64,000 bases of DNA from Stenotrophomonas sp. NA06056 (GTDB taxonomy: Bacteria > Pseudomonadota > Gammaproteobacteria > Xanthomonadales > Xanthomonadaceae), in assembly GCF_013364355.1 (NCBI RefSeq), contig NZ_CP054931.1, forward strand, positions 2,914,001-2,978,000, in the 5' to 3' direction. The notes under the pieces are model-generated. The model had not been told where the DNA came from, did no database searches, and saw only the letters and a list, made by a program, of their open reading frames with translations. Every line of letters begins with the position of its first letter. Position 1 is the first letter of the stretch. The translations under genes and the position numbers were made by a program. This document shows, piece by piece, positions 24,542 to 33,871 of this stretch.

Positions 24542-27500
24542 ATGTCGCGTACTCCCTACCCCGCCCCGCCGCTGCCCCGTGCCGGCCAGCTCCGCGCCTG
24601 GTGGCGCGCCCCCGCATCGCCCACTGCCCTGGCCTGGTACCTGGCCCAGGCAGCGCGCACGCATGACGCCCCGGTCCTGGTGGTGGCCCGTGACAACCAC
24701 GGTGCCAACCAGCTCGAAGCGGACCTGCATACCCTGCTGGGGGGCGACCCGAGCCTGCCGGTGGTGGCGTTCCCGGACTGGGAAACGCTGCCCTACGACC
24801 GCTTCAGCCCGCACCCGGACATCATTTCGCAGCGCCTGTCGGCCCTGCACCGCCTGCCCACGCTGAAGCGGGGCCTGGTGATCGTGCCGGTGCAGACCCT
24901 GCTGCAGCAGCTTGCCCCCCGCAGCTACGTCATCGGCGGCAGCTTCAATCTGGAAGTTGGCCAGCGCCTGGACCTGGAAGCGGAGAAGCGTCGCCTCGAA
25001 AGCGCCGGTTACCGCAACGTGCCGCAGGTGATGGACCCGGGTGACTTCGCCGTGCGTGGCGGCCTGCTTGACGTCTACCCGATGGGAGCCGACGAGCCGC
25101 TGCGGGTGGAGTTGCTGGACGAGGACATCGATTCGATCCGCGCCTTCGATCCGGAAAGCCAGCGCTCGCTGGACAAGGTCGAGTCGGTGCACATGCTGCC
25201 GGGCCGCGAAGTACCGATGGACGATGCCAGCATCGCCCGGGTGCTGGCCACCCTGCGCGAGCGCTTCGATGTCGACACCCGCCGCAGTTCGCTGTACCAG
25301 GACCTGAAATCGGGCCTGGCGCCGGCCGGCATCGAGTACTACCTGCCGCTGTTCTTCGAGCGCACCGCCACCCTGTTCGACTACCTGCCTGCCGGCAGCC
25401 TGCCGGTGGTCTGTGTCGGCGCCGCTGAAGCAGCAGAGACCTTCTGGACGCAGACCGGCGAGCGCTACGAGCAACGCCGCCACGATGTTGAACGGCCGCT
25501 GCTGCCACCGTCGGCGCTGTACCTGTCTCCGGACCTGCTGCGGGAGCGCCTGAACGACGCCCCGCGCATCGAAGTCTGGGCTGCCGATCACGCCCGCATC
25601 GCCGACGCGCATGCGCTCGGCGACCAGCCGTTGCCGCCACTGCCGGTGGCCGCGCGCGAAGCGCCGGCCGCTGATGCACTGAAATCCTTCCTCGGCCATT
25701 ACCCTGGCCGCGTGCTGATTGCCGCCGATTCACCCGGCCGTCGTGAGGCCCTGCTGGAAGTGCTGCAGGCTGCCGAGCTGAAGCCGCCGGTGGTGGCCGA
25801 TCTGCTGTCCTTCCTGGCCAGCGACGAACGCTTCGCCATTGCCGTGGCACCGCTGGAAGACGGCTTCGCATTGGATGCGCCGCACATCGCGGTGCTGACC
25901 GAACGCCAGCTGTTCCCCGAGCGCGCCGGCAGCACCCGGCGCACGCGCCGTGCCGGTCGCGAGCCGGAAGCGATCATCCGCGATCTGGGCGAGCTGACCG
26001 AAGGCGCGCCGATCGTGCACGAGGACCATGGCGTTGGCCGCTACCGGGGCCTGATCGCGATGGACGTGGGCGGCATGCCCGGCGAGTTCCTGGAAATCGA
26101 ATACGCCAAGGGCGACCGCCTGTACGTGCCGGTCGCGCAGCTGCACCTGATCAGCCGCTATTCCGGCGCCTCGGCCGAGACCGCGCCGCTGCATTCGCTG
26201 GGCGGCGAGCAGTGGAGCAAGGCCAAGCGCAAGGCCGCCGAGAAGGTGCGCGATGTGGCCGCCGAACTGCTGGAGATCCAGGCCCGCCGCCAGGCCCGTG
26301 CCGGTCTGGCGTTGCACGTGGACCGCGCGATGTACGAGCCGTTCGCCGCCGGTTTCCCGTTCGAGGAAACCCCCGACCAGCTGGCCGCCATCGATGCCAC
26401 CCTTCGTGACCTGGCCAGCAGCCAGCCGATGGACCGCGTGGTCTGTGGCGACGTCGGCTTCGGCAAGACCGAAGTGGCCGTGCGCGCCGCGTTCGCTGCC
26501 GCCAGCGCTGGCAAGCAGGTGGCGGTGCTGGTGCCGACCACGCTGCTGGCCGAGCAGCATTACCGCAATTTCCGCGACCGCTTCGCCGACTATCCGATGA
26601 AGGTCGAGGTGCTGTCGCGCTTCAAAAGCACCAAGGAGATCAAGGCCGAGCTGGAGAAGGTCGCCGCCGGCACCATCGACGTGATCGTCGGCACCCATCG
26701 CCTGCTGCAGCCGGACGTGAAGTTCAAGGACCTGGGCATGGTCATCGTCGACGAGGAGCAGCGCTTCGGCGTGCGCCAGAAAGAGGCACTGAAGGCGCTG
26801 CGTGCCAACGTGCACCTGCTGACCCTGACCGCTACGCCGATTCCGCGCACGCTGAACATGGCCATGGCTGGCCTGCGCGATCTGTCGATCATCGCCACCC
26901 CGCCACCGAACCGGCTGGCGGTGCAGACCTTCATCACCCAGTGGGACAACGCGTTGCTGCGCGAGGCCTTCCAGCGCGAGCTGGCACGCGGTGGCCAGCT
27001 GTACTTCCTGCACAACGACGTGGAAAGCATCGGCCGCATGCAGCGCGAGCTGTCCGAGCTGGTACCCGAAGCGCGCATCGGCATCGCCCATGGGCAGATG
27101 CCCGAGCGCGAGCTGGAAAAGGTGATGCTGGATTTCCAGAAGCAGCGCTTCAACGTGCTGCTGTCGACCACGATCATCGAATCGGGCATCGACATCCCCA
27201 ACGCCAACACCATCATCATCAACCGCGCCGACCGCTTCGGCCTGGCCCAGCTGCACCAGCTGCGTGGCCGCGTCGGTCGTTCGCACCACCGCGCCTACGC
27301 CTACCTGGTGGTGCCCGACCGTCGTTCGATCACCCCGGATGCAGAGAAGCGCCTGGAGGCGATCGCCTCGATGGACGAACTGGGCGCCGGCTTCACCCTG
27401 GCCACCCACGATCTGGAGATCCGTGGTGCCGGTGAACTGCTGGGCGAAGACCAGAGCGGGCAGATGGCCGAAGTGGGCTTCAGCCTGTACACCGAACTGC

Positions 27501-28006
27501 TGGAACGTGCCGTGCGCAGCATCCGCCAAGGCAATCTGCCCGACCTGGATGCCGGCGACGAAGTACGCGGCGCCGAGGTCGAGCTGAATGTCCCGGCGTT
27601 GATTCCGGACGACTACCTGCCGGACGTGCACACCCGCCTGACGCTGTACAAGCGCATTTCCAGCGCGCGCGACAGCGAGGCGTTGCGCGAGCTGCAGGTG
27701 GAGATGATCGATCGTTTCGGCCTGCTGCCGGATGCGGCCAAGAACCTGTTCGCCATCGCCGAACTGAAGCTGCAGGCCAACACGCTGGGCATCCGCAAGC
27801 TGGACCTGGGCGAGAACGGTGGCCGCATCGTGTTCGAATCCAAACCGAACATCGATCCGATGGCGGTGATCCAGCTGGTCCAGAAACAACCGAACCTCTA
27901 CGCCATGGACGGTCCGGACAAGCTGCGCGTCAAGCATCCGCTGCCGCTGCCCGAAGACCGTTTCAATGCCGCACGCGCGCTGCTGTTGACCCTGGCCCTG
28001 CGCTGA
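24542..28006 (+). CDS. mfd: Transcription-repair coupling factor Mfd
   Basis: DNA translocase of 1154 residues that removes RNA polymerase stalled at lesions and recruits UvrA. Domains in order: a UvrB-like N-terminal region (residues about 10-340), a CarD-like RNA-polymerase interaction domain (about 480-560, starting GAPIVHEDHGVGRYRGL), helicase domains with Walker A GDVGFGKT from residue 636 and DEEQ at 737-740, the TRG region after LGLAQLHQLRGRVGRS, and the C-terminal TRCF domain. Length and motifs are normal for the family. Start ATG 24542, just past a SMAG pair. Confidence 0.97.
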   Translation: MSRTPYPAPPLPRAGQLRAWWRAPASPTALAWYLAQAARTHDAPVLVVARDNHGANQLEADLHTLLGGDPSLPVVAFPDWETLPYDRFSPHPDIISQRLSALHRLPTLKRGLVIVPVQTLLQQLAPRSYVIGGSFNLEVGQRLDLEAEKRRLESAGYRNVPQVMDPGDFAVRGGLLDVYPMGADEPLRVELLDEDIDSIRAFDPESQRSLDKVESVHMLPGREVPMDDASIARVLATLRERFDVDTRRSSLYQDLKSGLAPAGIEYYLPLFFERTATLFDYLPAGSLPVVCVGAAEAAETFWTQTGERYEQRRHDVERPLLPPSALYLSPDLLRERLNDAPRIEVWAADHARIADAHALGDQPLPPLPVAAREAPAADALKSFLGHYPGRVLIAADSPGRREALLEVLQAAELKPPVVADLLSFLASDERFAIAVAPLEDGFALDAPHIAVLTERQLFPERAGSTRRTRRAGREPEAIIRDLGELTEGAPIVHEDHGVGRYRGLIAMDVGGMPGEFLEIEYAKGDRLYVPVAQLHLISRYSGASAETAPLHSLGGEQWSKAKRKAAEKVRDVAAELLEIQARRQARAGLALHVDRAMYEPFAAGFPFEETPDQLAAIDATLRDLASSQPMDRVVCGDVGFGKTEVAVRAAFAAASAGKQVAVLVPTTLLAEQHYRNFRDRFADYPMKVEVLSRFKSTKEIKAELEKVAAGTIDVIVGTHRLLQPDVKFKDLGMVIVDEEQRFGVRQKEALKALRANVHLLTLTATPIPRTLNMAMAGLRDLSIIATPPPNRLAVQTFITQWDNALLREAFQRELARGGQLYFLHNDVESIGRMQRELSELVPEARIGIAHGQMPERELEKVMLDFQKQRFNVLLSTTIIESGIDIPNANTIIINRADRFGLAQLHQLRGRVGRSHHRAYAYLVVPDRRSITPDAEKRLEAIASMDELGAGFTLATHDLEIRGAGELLGEDQSGQMAEVGFSLYTELLERAVRSIRQGNLPDLDAGDEVRGAEVELNVPALIPDDYLPDVHTRLTLYKRISSARDSEALRELQVEMIDRFGLLPDAAKNLFAIAELKLQANTLGIRKLDLGENGGRIVFESKPNIDPMAVIQLVQKQPNLYAMDGPDKLRVKHPLPLPEDRFNAARALLLTLALR

Positions 28007-28088
28007 TTGATCTCCAAGGTGCCGATCCGCCGCGGGCGGCAGACCGGCACCCTTTCCGTTTCCTGCGCCCGCGACAAGGAGTGTTGCC

Positions 28089-28604
28089 GTGAATCGTTTC
28101 GCCCCCCTTCTGCTGGCCACCAGCCTGGGCCTGCTGGCCGCCTGCCACAGCGGCATGAGCAACCGCGATTACCTGCTTGAGAATGTCGCCAGCTGGAACG
28201 GCACGGTCAGCATGGTCGAGCAATGGACCAACGGTCCGAACGGCGAGTCCTTCCATGCGTCGCTGCAGGACGGCAAGAGCATGCAGCAGCATCGCTTCGG
28301 CCTGAAGAACGCGCACAAGGAAATTGCCGACCGGCTGGTCTTCGTCCAACAGTTCACCCATGGCAAGGACGCCGATGCACTGCACCAGAACCTGCTCGAT
28401 TCCCTGAAGAGCACCGAACAGATGTTCGCGGTGATGGAACAGCTGGCCGCGCTGCCCGATGGCTACAGCGAAGAACAGGTCACCCCGCTGCTGCAGACGC
28501 TGGACGAGGCCGTGACCAAGATGGACGAAGACATGCAGACCCTGAGCGATGCGCAGGACGCCTTCGCCAAAGCCCATCGCATCCACCTGCAGACCACCGG
28601 CTGA
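28089..28604 (+). CDS. Hypothetical lipoprotein
   Basis: Protein of 171 residues with a lipoprotein signal (LLATSLGLLAAC) and a largely helical remainder without known motif. The segment NAHKEIADRLVFVQQFTHGKDADALHQNLLDSLKSTEQM suggests an antiparallel helical bundle. I do not recognise the family. The start is GTG 28089, with AAGGAG seven bases upstream. It follows mfd by 82 bp, with a GGTGCCG hairpin between them. Confidence 0.7.
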   Translation: MNRFAPLLLATSLGLLAACHSGMSNRDYLLENVASWNGTVSMVEQWTNGPNGESFHASLQDGKSMQQHRFGLKNAHKEIADRLVFVQQFTHGKDADALHQNLLDSLKSTEQMFAVMEQLAALPDGYSEEQVTPLLQTLDEAVTKMDEDMQTLSDAQDAFAKAHRIHLQTTG

Positions 28605-28611
28605 GCCAGGC

Positions 28612-28639
28612 CGCCCCGGTTGCCGACGCGGCCGGGGCG
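28612..28639 (+). terminator. GC hairpin after the lipoprotein gene
   Basis: Stem CGCCCCGG (28612-28619) with CCGGGGCG (28632-28639), eight bases after the stop codon. There is no T run, so termination is only possible, not sure. Confidence 0.5.
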
Positions 28640-28730
28640 ACGACACGCTGCACGACTGAACGCACGACCCCACGCAATACGGTCGATGCGTCCCGCGAAA
28701 CACCGATGCGGGTACCCTATGCGCCGCCCC

Positions 28731-28752
28731 GGCCCGCTCTCGCGGGCCTTTC
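28731..28752 (+). terminator. Hairpin with short T run ahead of the HD-GYP gene
   Basis: GGCCCGC-TCTC-GCGGGCC followed by TTTCC. It lies between the lipoprotein gene and the HD-GYP gene. The flanking sequence CTTTCCGTTTCCTGCG also occurs after mfd (about 28051), so the two gaps share a motif. Confidence 0.5.
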
Positions 28753-28788
28753 CGTTTCCTGCGCGCCTTCGCCGCGCCGCCAGTTCCG

Positions 28789-29394
28789 ATGCCCCTGCCC
28801 AGACCTCCCGACCTCCTGCACGCGCAGGCCTGCCTGATCGACGCCCTGTCGATGTCGCTGCAGATGCGCGATGCCTATACCCGCCACCACTGCGACCGCG
28901 TGGGCCTTCTTGCACAGCACCTTGCCCTGCATTGCGACCTGGATGAGGAAGCCTGCGCGCAGGTCGGTCTGGCTGCGCGCTTCCACGATATCGGCAAGAT
29001 CGGCATTCCCGATGACGTACTGCTGAGCCCGCGTCGGCACAGCGATGAAGAGCGCGCGATCATGCGCGAGCATCCAGTACGTGGCGAACACATCTTCCTG
29101 GCCACCGGCCGCAGCGATGCGGCACCCGTCGCTCGCCTGATCCGCGCGCACCATGAAGCGTTCGACGGCAGCGGTTATCCCGATGGCCTGCAGGGCGAGA
29201 ACATTCCGCTGGGCGCTCGCATCGTCACCATTGTCGATGCCTACGATGCGATGACCAGTGCACGCCCCTATCGCGCGGCGATGGAGCATGAAACGGTGCT
29301 GCAGATTCTTGATGAGCAGGCCGGTGGTCTGGTCGATCCCTACGTGCTGCAGCGCTTTCACGGCATGCTCAAGCACGAGCCTGCGCTGCTCTGA
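28789..29394 (+). CDS. Stand-alone HD-GYP domain cyclic-di-GMP phosphodiesterase
   Basis: Protein of 201 residues consisting almost only of an HD-GYP domain: the metal-binding HD at residues 66-67 in FHDIGKIGIPD, then the GYP motif at 129-131 in FDGSGYPDGLQGENIPLGARI. HD-GYP proteins hydrolyse cyclic di-GMP through pGpG to GMP, and RpfG is the well-known xanthomonad member. This one lacks a receiver or sensor domain, so its control must come from expression or a partner protein. All visible catalytic residues are present. Confidence 0.88.
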   Translation: MPLPRPPDLLHAQACLIDALSMSLQMRDAYTRHHCDRVGLLAQHLALHCDLDEEACAQVGLAARFHDIGKIGIPDDVLLSPRRHSDEERAIMREHPVRGEHIFLATGRSDAAPVARLIRAHHEAFDGSGYPDGLQGENIPLGARIVTIVDAYDAMTSARPYRAAMEHETVLQILDEQAGGLVDPYVLQRFHGMLKHEPALL

Positions 29395-29427
29395 GGTGCA
29401 CTGCCCGGAGATTGCCGTCGGACTTCC

Positions 29428-29946
29428 CTAGGGGCGCTTGCCGCGGGCGCGCGACCTCAACGGAATGCCCGCCATCGCACTGAAGGCAATCCCGCCCAGC
29501 AATCCAAAGAAGCCGCCCACCGGGAAGCAGAAGATGAGCCCCCAACCAAGGTCCATCAGCAGAATATCCAGGTAGCCCTCTTCCGGCGGCCAGGCGGCCC
29601 GCAGCATCAGCATGATGCCGCCGATCAACGTAGCGCCGACGCAGACCGATACCCAGCCCAGCCGTCGACGCCAGCGAAGCAAGCCGATCCAGAGGCCACA
29701 GGCCAGCACCGCCAGCGTGATCGACACCACGATCTCGGGCAGCACGGCGCGAAGAAGGCCGAGGTAGTACGGGGTCCTGCCAAGGGTCAGCGCGAACACG
29801 ATCAGCACCACCACCAGGCCCACCCAGGGCACGATCGCGCCAATGGTCATGCCCAGCCATAGGGGCCGACGGTGCCCGCACGCCGGCATCGGTGCGACCA
29901 CGGCAGCAGGTGATGTGTTGCTGGATTGGTATGGATTGATGCTCAT
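29428..29946 (-). CDS. Hypothetical inner-membrane protein
   Basis: Protein of 172 residues beginning MSINPYQSSNTSP, a short soluble head of the NPYQSP kind seen on many small membrane proteins of unknown function, followed by four or five membrane segments (for example GMTIGAIVPWVGLVVVLIVF). I chose ATG 29946 rather than the frame opening at 29994. No function is proposed. It is convergent with the HD-GYP gene and separated from the M13 peptidase end by a terminator. Confidence 0.65.
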   Translation of the reverse strand: MSINPYQSSNTSPAAVVAPMPACGHRRPLWLGMTIGAIVPWVGLVVVLIVFALTLGRTPYYLGLLRAVLPEIVVSITLAVLACGLWIGLLRWRRRLGWVSVCVGATLIGGIMLMLRAAWPPEEGYLDILLMDLGWGLIFCFPVGGFFGLLGGIAFSAMAGIPLRSRARGKRP

Positions 29947-30028
29947 GGCCGTCCCTGGGCCCTGTGCAGGGCGTGCGCATCCTAGCGCATTCATTGCGGT
30001 CGATGCCGTTGCAGGCAGGCGGAAACAG

Positions 30029-30054
30029 GAAGGCCCGGCGTTCGCCGGGCCTTC
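30029..30054 (-). terminator. Intrinsic terminator after the M13 peptidase gene
   Basis: GAAGGCCCGGCG-TT-CGCCGGGCCTTC perfect stem. On the minus strand it is followed by CTGTTTCC. It lies 24 bases past the peptidase stop. Confidence 0.85.
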
Positions 30055-30078
30055 TGCATTACGGCCACATGCGATCGC

Positions 30079-32169
30079 TTACCAGATCACCACGCGCTTG
30101 TCGTCGGCGCGCACCATCGCATCACCGGCCTTGCACTGGAACGCCGCGGCATACGACGGCATGTTCGACGGCGCACCGTTGGCACGGAAGTTGGCCGGTG
30201 CGTGCGGATCGGTGTTCAAGCGCACGCGCAGCTCACCGTCGGTGAAGTTGCGACGCCACACGGTGGCCCAGTTCATGAAGAAGCGCTGATCCTGGCTGTG
30301 ACCGTCAACCTCAACGTTCGCCTTCGGGTTTTCCTTCAGCGCCATCTGCAGTGCGTCGTATGCCACGGTCAGCCCACCCAGATCACCGATGTTCTCACCC
30401 AGGGTCAGCTTGCCCTTCACGAACACGCCCGGCACCGACTCGTAGCCGTCGAACTGCGCCACCAGCTGGTCGGTGCGTTCGGTGAAGGCCTTGCGGTCGC
30501 TGTCGGTCCACCAGTTGTCAAAGTTGCCGTTGGCAGCGAACTGGCTGCCCGAGTCGTCGTAACCGTGCATCATCTCGTGGCCGATGACCGCACCGATGCC
30601 GCCGTAGTTCAGCGCCGGATCGGCCTTGGCGTCGAAGAACGGCGCCTGCAGGATGGCGGCCGGGAACACGATCTCGTTCTTGGTGGCGTTGTAGTAGGCG
30701 TTGACAGTCTGCGGGGTCATGCCCCACTCGGTCTTGTCCACCGGCTTGCCGACCTTGTCCAGCATGTAGCGGTAGTTGAACGCACGCGCGGCCTGCATGT
30801 TGCCCAGGTAGCTGTCGCCGTTGGTCTGCAGGCCCGTCCACTCGCGCCACTTGTCCGGATAACCGATCTTCGGGGTGAAGCTGGCCCACTTTTCCAGGGC
30901 CTTCTTCTTGGTCTCTTCGCCCATCCACGGCAGCTGCTCCAGGCGGGCCTTCAGCGCCACCGACAGGTTCTCCACCAGGTGCTGCATGGCCACCTTGGAT
31001 TCGGCCGGGAACACGGCGTCGACATACAGCTGGCCGAGGGCTTCACCCATGCCGCCGTTGACCGACTCCAGCACGCGCTTCCAGCGCGGCTGCATTTCCT
31101 GCTGGCCGCGCAGGGTCTTGCCATAGAACTCGAAATTGGCCTTCTCGAACTGGCTGCTCAGGTACGGCGAGGCATCGTCGATGGTGTGGAAGCGCAGGTA
31201 GGACTGCCAGGTGGCGGCCGGCACGTCGGCCAGCATCTTGTCCATTTCGCTGAAGAAGCCCGGCTGGGCCAGCGAGAACTTCTGCGCGGCCGGCACCTTC
31301 AGGGTGTCGAACAGCGCGGTCCAGCTGAAGTTCGGGGTCAGCTTGTCCGCGTCGGCGGCGCTGAGCGGGTTGTAGCGCTTGGCCGGGTCACGCATCTCGA
31401 TGCGCGACATCGAGGCCTTGGCCAGGCGGGTCTCGAACGCCATCACCGCCTTGGCCTGTTCGGCAGCCTGCGCGGCGTCAACGCCGGACAGGGTCAGCAC
31501 CTGCGCGATATAGGCAACGTAGGCGTCGCGGATCTTGGCCTGCGACTCGTCGAAGTAATAGCCCTTCTCCGGCAGGCCGAGGCCGCCCTGGCCGACGTAG
31601 GCGATGACGTTGGCCGAATCCTTGTAGTCGGCGTTGGCAAACAGCGAGAACAGCGCGCCCTGACCCTGCGCCTGGCTGTCGCGCAGGTACTGGGTGATGG
31701 CGGCCGTATCGTTCAGCGCGGTGATCTTGTCCAGCGTCGGCTGCAGCGGCGCCAGGCCGGCGGCCTCGATCTTCGCTTCGTCGTTGCCGGTCTTCCAGAT
31801 GTCGCCGATCTTGGCTTCCACCGAGCCGGCCTTGGCCTGGCTGGCGGCAGCCTGCTGCACCAGCGCGTGCTGCACTTCCAGCGAGCGCTCGCGCAGGATC
31901 TCGAAGCTGCCCCAGGTGGTCTGGTCGCCCGGCACCGGGTTGGCCTTCAGCCACTTGCTGTTGACGAAGCCGTTGAGGTCGGCGCATGCGGCGATGGACG
32001 GATCCAGGTCGGCGCTGTTGAGCGAGATCAGCGCGGTCTTGATCTGCGACTGGTCGAACGCCGGCTTGGCAGCGTCGGCAGCGGGCGCGGTCTCGTTCTT
32101 GCCACAGGCGGCGAGCGAGGCGGCGATGGCGATGGTCAGGCCCAGCGGGACAAGATTGCGGACATTCAT
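30079..32169 (-). CDS. M13 family (PepO/neprilysin-type) metallopeptidase lipoprotein
   Basis: Zinc endopeptidase of 696 residues. A lipoprotein signal ends in ASLAAC, followed by the M13 N-terminal domain and catalytic domain with NAYYNATKNEIVFPAAILQ, GHEMMHGYD (HExxH at residues 531-535), ENIGDLGGL (third zinc ligand Glu) and the typical C-terminal VVIW. Such enzymes cut small peptides in the periplasm. I placed the start at ATG 32169, six bases after GGAGA and at the head of the signal peptide; the open frame continues 73 codons upstream without support. It stands alone. Confidence 0.92.
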   Translation of the reverse strand: MNVRNLVPLGLTIAIAASLAACGKNETAPAADAAKPAFDQSQIKTALISLNSADLDPSIAACADLNGFVNSKWLKANPVPGDQTTWGSFEILRERSLEVQHALVQQAAASQAKAGSVEAKIGDIWKTGNDEAKIEAAGLAPLQPTLDKITALNDTAAITQYLRDSQAQGQGALFSLFANADYKDSANVIAYVGQGGLGLPEKGYYFDESQAKIRDAYVAYIAQVLTLSGVDAAQAAEQAKAVMAFETRLAKASMSRIEMRDPAKRYNPLSAADADKLTPNFSWTALFDTLKVPAAQKFSLAQPGFFSEMDKMLADVPAATWQSYLRFHTIDDASPYLSSQFEKANFEFYGKTLRGQQEMQPRWKRVLESVNGGMGEALGQLYVDAVFPAESKVAMQHLVENLSVALKARLEQLPWMGEETKKKALEKWASFTPKIGYPDKWREWTGLQTNGDSYLGNMQAARAFNYRYMLDKVGKPVDKTEWGMTPQTVNAYYNATKNEIVFPAAILQAPFFDAKADPALNYGGIGAVIGHEMMHGYDDSGSQFAANGNFDNWWTDSDRKAFTERTDQLVAQFDGYESVPGVFVKGKLTLGENIGDLGGLTVAYDALQMALKENPKANVEVDGHSQDQRFFMNWATVWRRNFTDGELRVRLNTDPHAPANFRANGAPSNMPSYAAAFQCKAGDAMVRADDKRVVIW

Positions 32170-32265
32170 GGCGTGTCTCCAACGGCGAATCGTCCAGCGT
32201 AGCCGCTGCGGCGATGGTGGGGACCGGCCAAAGGTCACAGGGGGAACGTCCGTGATCGCAATCGG

Positions 32266-32330
32266 GTAGGTGCGGACCGTTGGTCCGCACACACCCAGCA
32301 GAGGAATACCCACCGACGGTGGGTATCTAC
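32266..32330. repeat. Head-to-head SMAG pair with different stems
   Basis: GTAGGTGCGGACC-type hairpin at 32266-32290 (plus) and ATACCCACC-type hairpin ending CTAC at 32306-32330 (minus). The second overlaps the end of gpmA (stop at 32327), so it lies at the 3' end of that transcript. Confidence 0.85.
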
Positions 32331-33076
32331 TTCGCCTTGCCCTGGTTGGCGACAGCTTCAGCGGCCTTGCGTGCCGCCTCCGGGTCACCCAGGTAGCGGA
32401 ATGACTTCACGGTGAGGTCGTCGTTCAACTCGAACAGCAACGGAATACCGGTCGGGATGTTCAGCTCGAGGATTTCCTCGCGCGAGACGTTGTTGAGGTA
32501 CTTGTACAGCGCGCGCAGCGAGTTGCCGTGGGCGGTGACCAGCACGGTCTTGCCGTCCTTCAGCTGCGGCGCGATGGCGTCGTGCCAGTACGGCAGCACG
32601 CGGTCCAGGGTGGTGGCCAGCGATTCGGTGCCCGGCAGTGCATTGCGGTCCAGGCCGGCGTAGCGACGGTCATGGATCGGGTGGCCCGGATCTTCCAGGT
32701 CCATCGCCGGCGGCGGGATGTCGTACGAACGGCGCCACACCTTGACCTGGTCTTCGCCGTGCTTGGCGGCGGTCTCGGCTTTGTCCAGGCCCTGCAGGCC
32801 ACCGTAGTGGCGCTCGTTGAGGCGCCAGGACTTGCTGACCGGCAGCCAGTCCTGATCAAGCTCGGCCAGCGCACCCTGCAGGGTGTGGATGGCGCGCTTG
32901 AGCACGGAGGTGTGGGCGACATCGAACTGCAGGCCTTCCTCGCGCATCAGACGGCCGGCGGCAGCCGCTTCCCGGCGCCCCTGCTCGGTCAGGTCGACGT
33001 CGACCCAGCCGGTGAAGCGGTTGTCCAGGTTCCACTGGCTCTGGCCATGGCGCAACAGTACGAGTTTACGGGTCAC
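32327..33076 (-). CDS. gpmA: 2,3-bisphosphoglycerate-dependent phosphoglycerate mutase
   Basis: Glycolytic enzyme of 249 residues converting 3- and 2-phosphoglycerate. The phosphohistidine motif [13 protein letters not shown] is at the N-terminus, and the second His lies in [30 protein letters not shown] is also family-specific. The start is GTG 33076 (protein begins [11 protein letters not shown]), eight bases after GGAG; a longer frame to 33406 crosses the divergent nfi start. It is divergent from nfi. Confidence 0.94.
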   Translation of the reverse strand: MTRKLVLLRHGQSQWNLDNRFTGWVDVDLTEQGRREAAAAGRLMREEGLQFDVAHTSVLKRAIHTLQGALAELDQDWLPVSKSWRLNERHYGGLQGLDKAETAAKHGEDQVKVWRRSYDIPPPAMDLEDPGHPIHDRRYAGLDRNALPGTESLATTLDRVLPYWHDAIAPQLKDGKTVLVTAHGNSLRALYKYLNNVSREEILELNIPTGIPLLFELNDDLTVKSFRYLGDPEAARKAAEAVANQGKAK

Positions 33077-33170
33077 TGCAGGGTCTCCAACGCGAGGAAA
33101 GGCAGGCGACCATTGTAGCCCCGGCGCCCGCTCACCGCGCCGTGGCTGTGGGGATGCCATCCTGTGGCCG

Positions 33171-33854
33171 ATGAATACCGTGATCGACCCCGGGCGCTGG
33201 CAAGGCAGCGTCAGCGCCGCGCGCGAGCAGCAGAAGCAGCTGGCCACCCGCGTGCAGCGCCAGGACCGTCTACCCACCAGCGTGCGCTGGCTGGCCGGGC
33301 TGGATGTCGGCTTCGAGGAAGACGGCGCGATCACCCGCGCGGCAGCCGTACTGCTCGACGCCCAGAGCCTGCAGCCGGTGGCGCAGGAAATCGCCCGCAT
33401 CCCCACCGTGATGCCCTATATCCCCGGCCTGCTCAGCTTCCGCGAACTGCCGGCGCTGCTGGCGGCATTGGCGCTGCTGCCGCGAACGCCGGACCTGGTG
33501 TTCGTCGATGGCCACGGCATCAGCCATCCGCGCCGGCTGGGCATCGCCGCACACCTGGGCGTGGTGACCAACCTGCCGAGCATCGGCGTGGCCAAGTCGA
33601 AGCTGGTTGGCCGCTTCGTCGAGCCTGGTCCCGAGGCTGGCGCGCATACGCCGTTGATGGATGGCAGCGAGCAGCTCGGCTGGGTGCTGCGCAGCAAGCT
33701 GCGCTGCAAGCCGCTGTTCATCGCCGGCGGGCATCGGGTCAGTGCCGATACCGCGCTGGCCTGGGTGCAGCGCACGCTGCGCGGCTATCGCCTGCCCGAG
33801 CCGACCCGGCTCGCGGATCGGCTGGCCTCGCGGCGCGACGAGCAGAAGAAGTAG
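33171..33854 (+). CDS. nfi: Deoxyinosine 3'-endonuclease (endonuclease V)
   Basis: Repair nuclease of 227 residues that cuts the second phosphodiester bond 3' of deoxyinosine. Catalytic residues are Asp45 (AGLDVGF), Glu92 ([10 protein letters not shown]) and Asp113 (FVDGHG), equivalent to E. coli Asp35, Glu89 and Asp110. The start at ATG 33171 is close to the usual length (E. coli 223). The open frame from 32883 runs antisense through gpmA and is not used. It is convergent with the CDF exporter gene. Confidence 0.93.
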   Translation: MNTVIDPGRWQGSVSAAREQQKQLATRVQRQDRLPTSVRWLAGLDVGFEEDGAITRAAAVLLDAQSLQPVAQEIARIPTVMPYIPGLLSFRELPALLAALALLPRTPDLVFVDGHGISHPRRLGIAAHLGVVTNLPSIGVAKSKLVGRFVEPGPEAGAHTPLMDGSEQLGWVLRSKLRCKPLFIAGGHRVSADTALAWVQRTLRGYRLPEPTRLADRLASRRDEQKK

Positions 33855-33871
33855 CGCAGAGCTGATACCGC

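Noticed and set aside
25730..28162. 810-residue minus-strand open frame antisense to mfd
   Set aside because: It is opposite a fully supported mfd; the composition is that of an antisense shadow.
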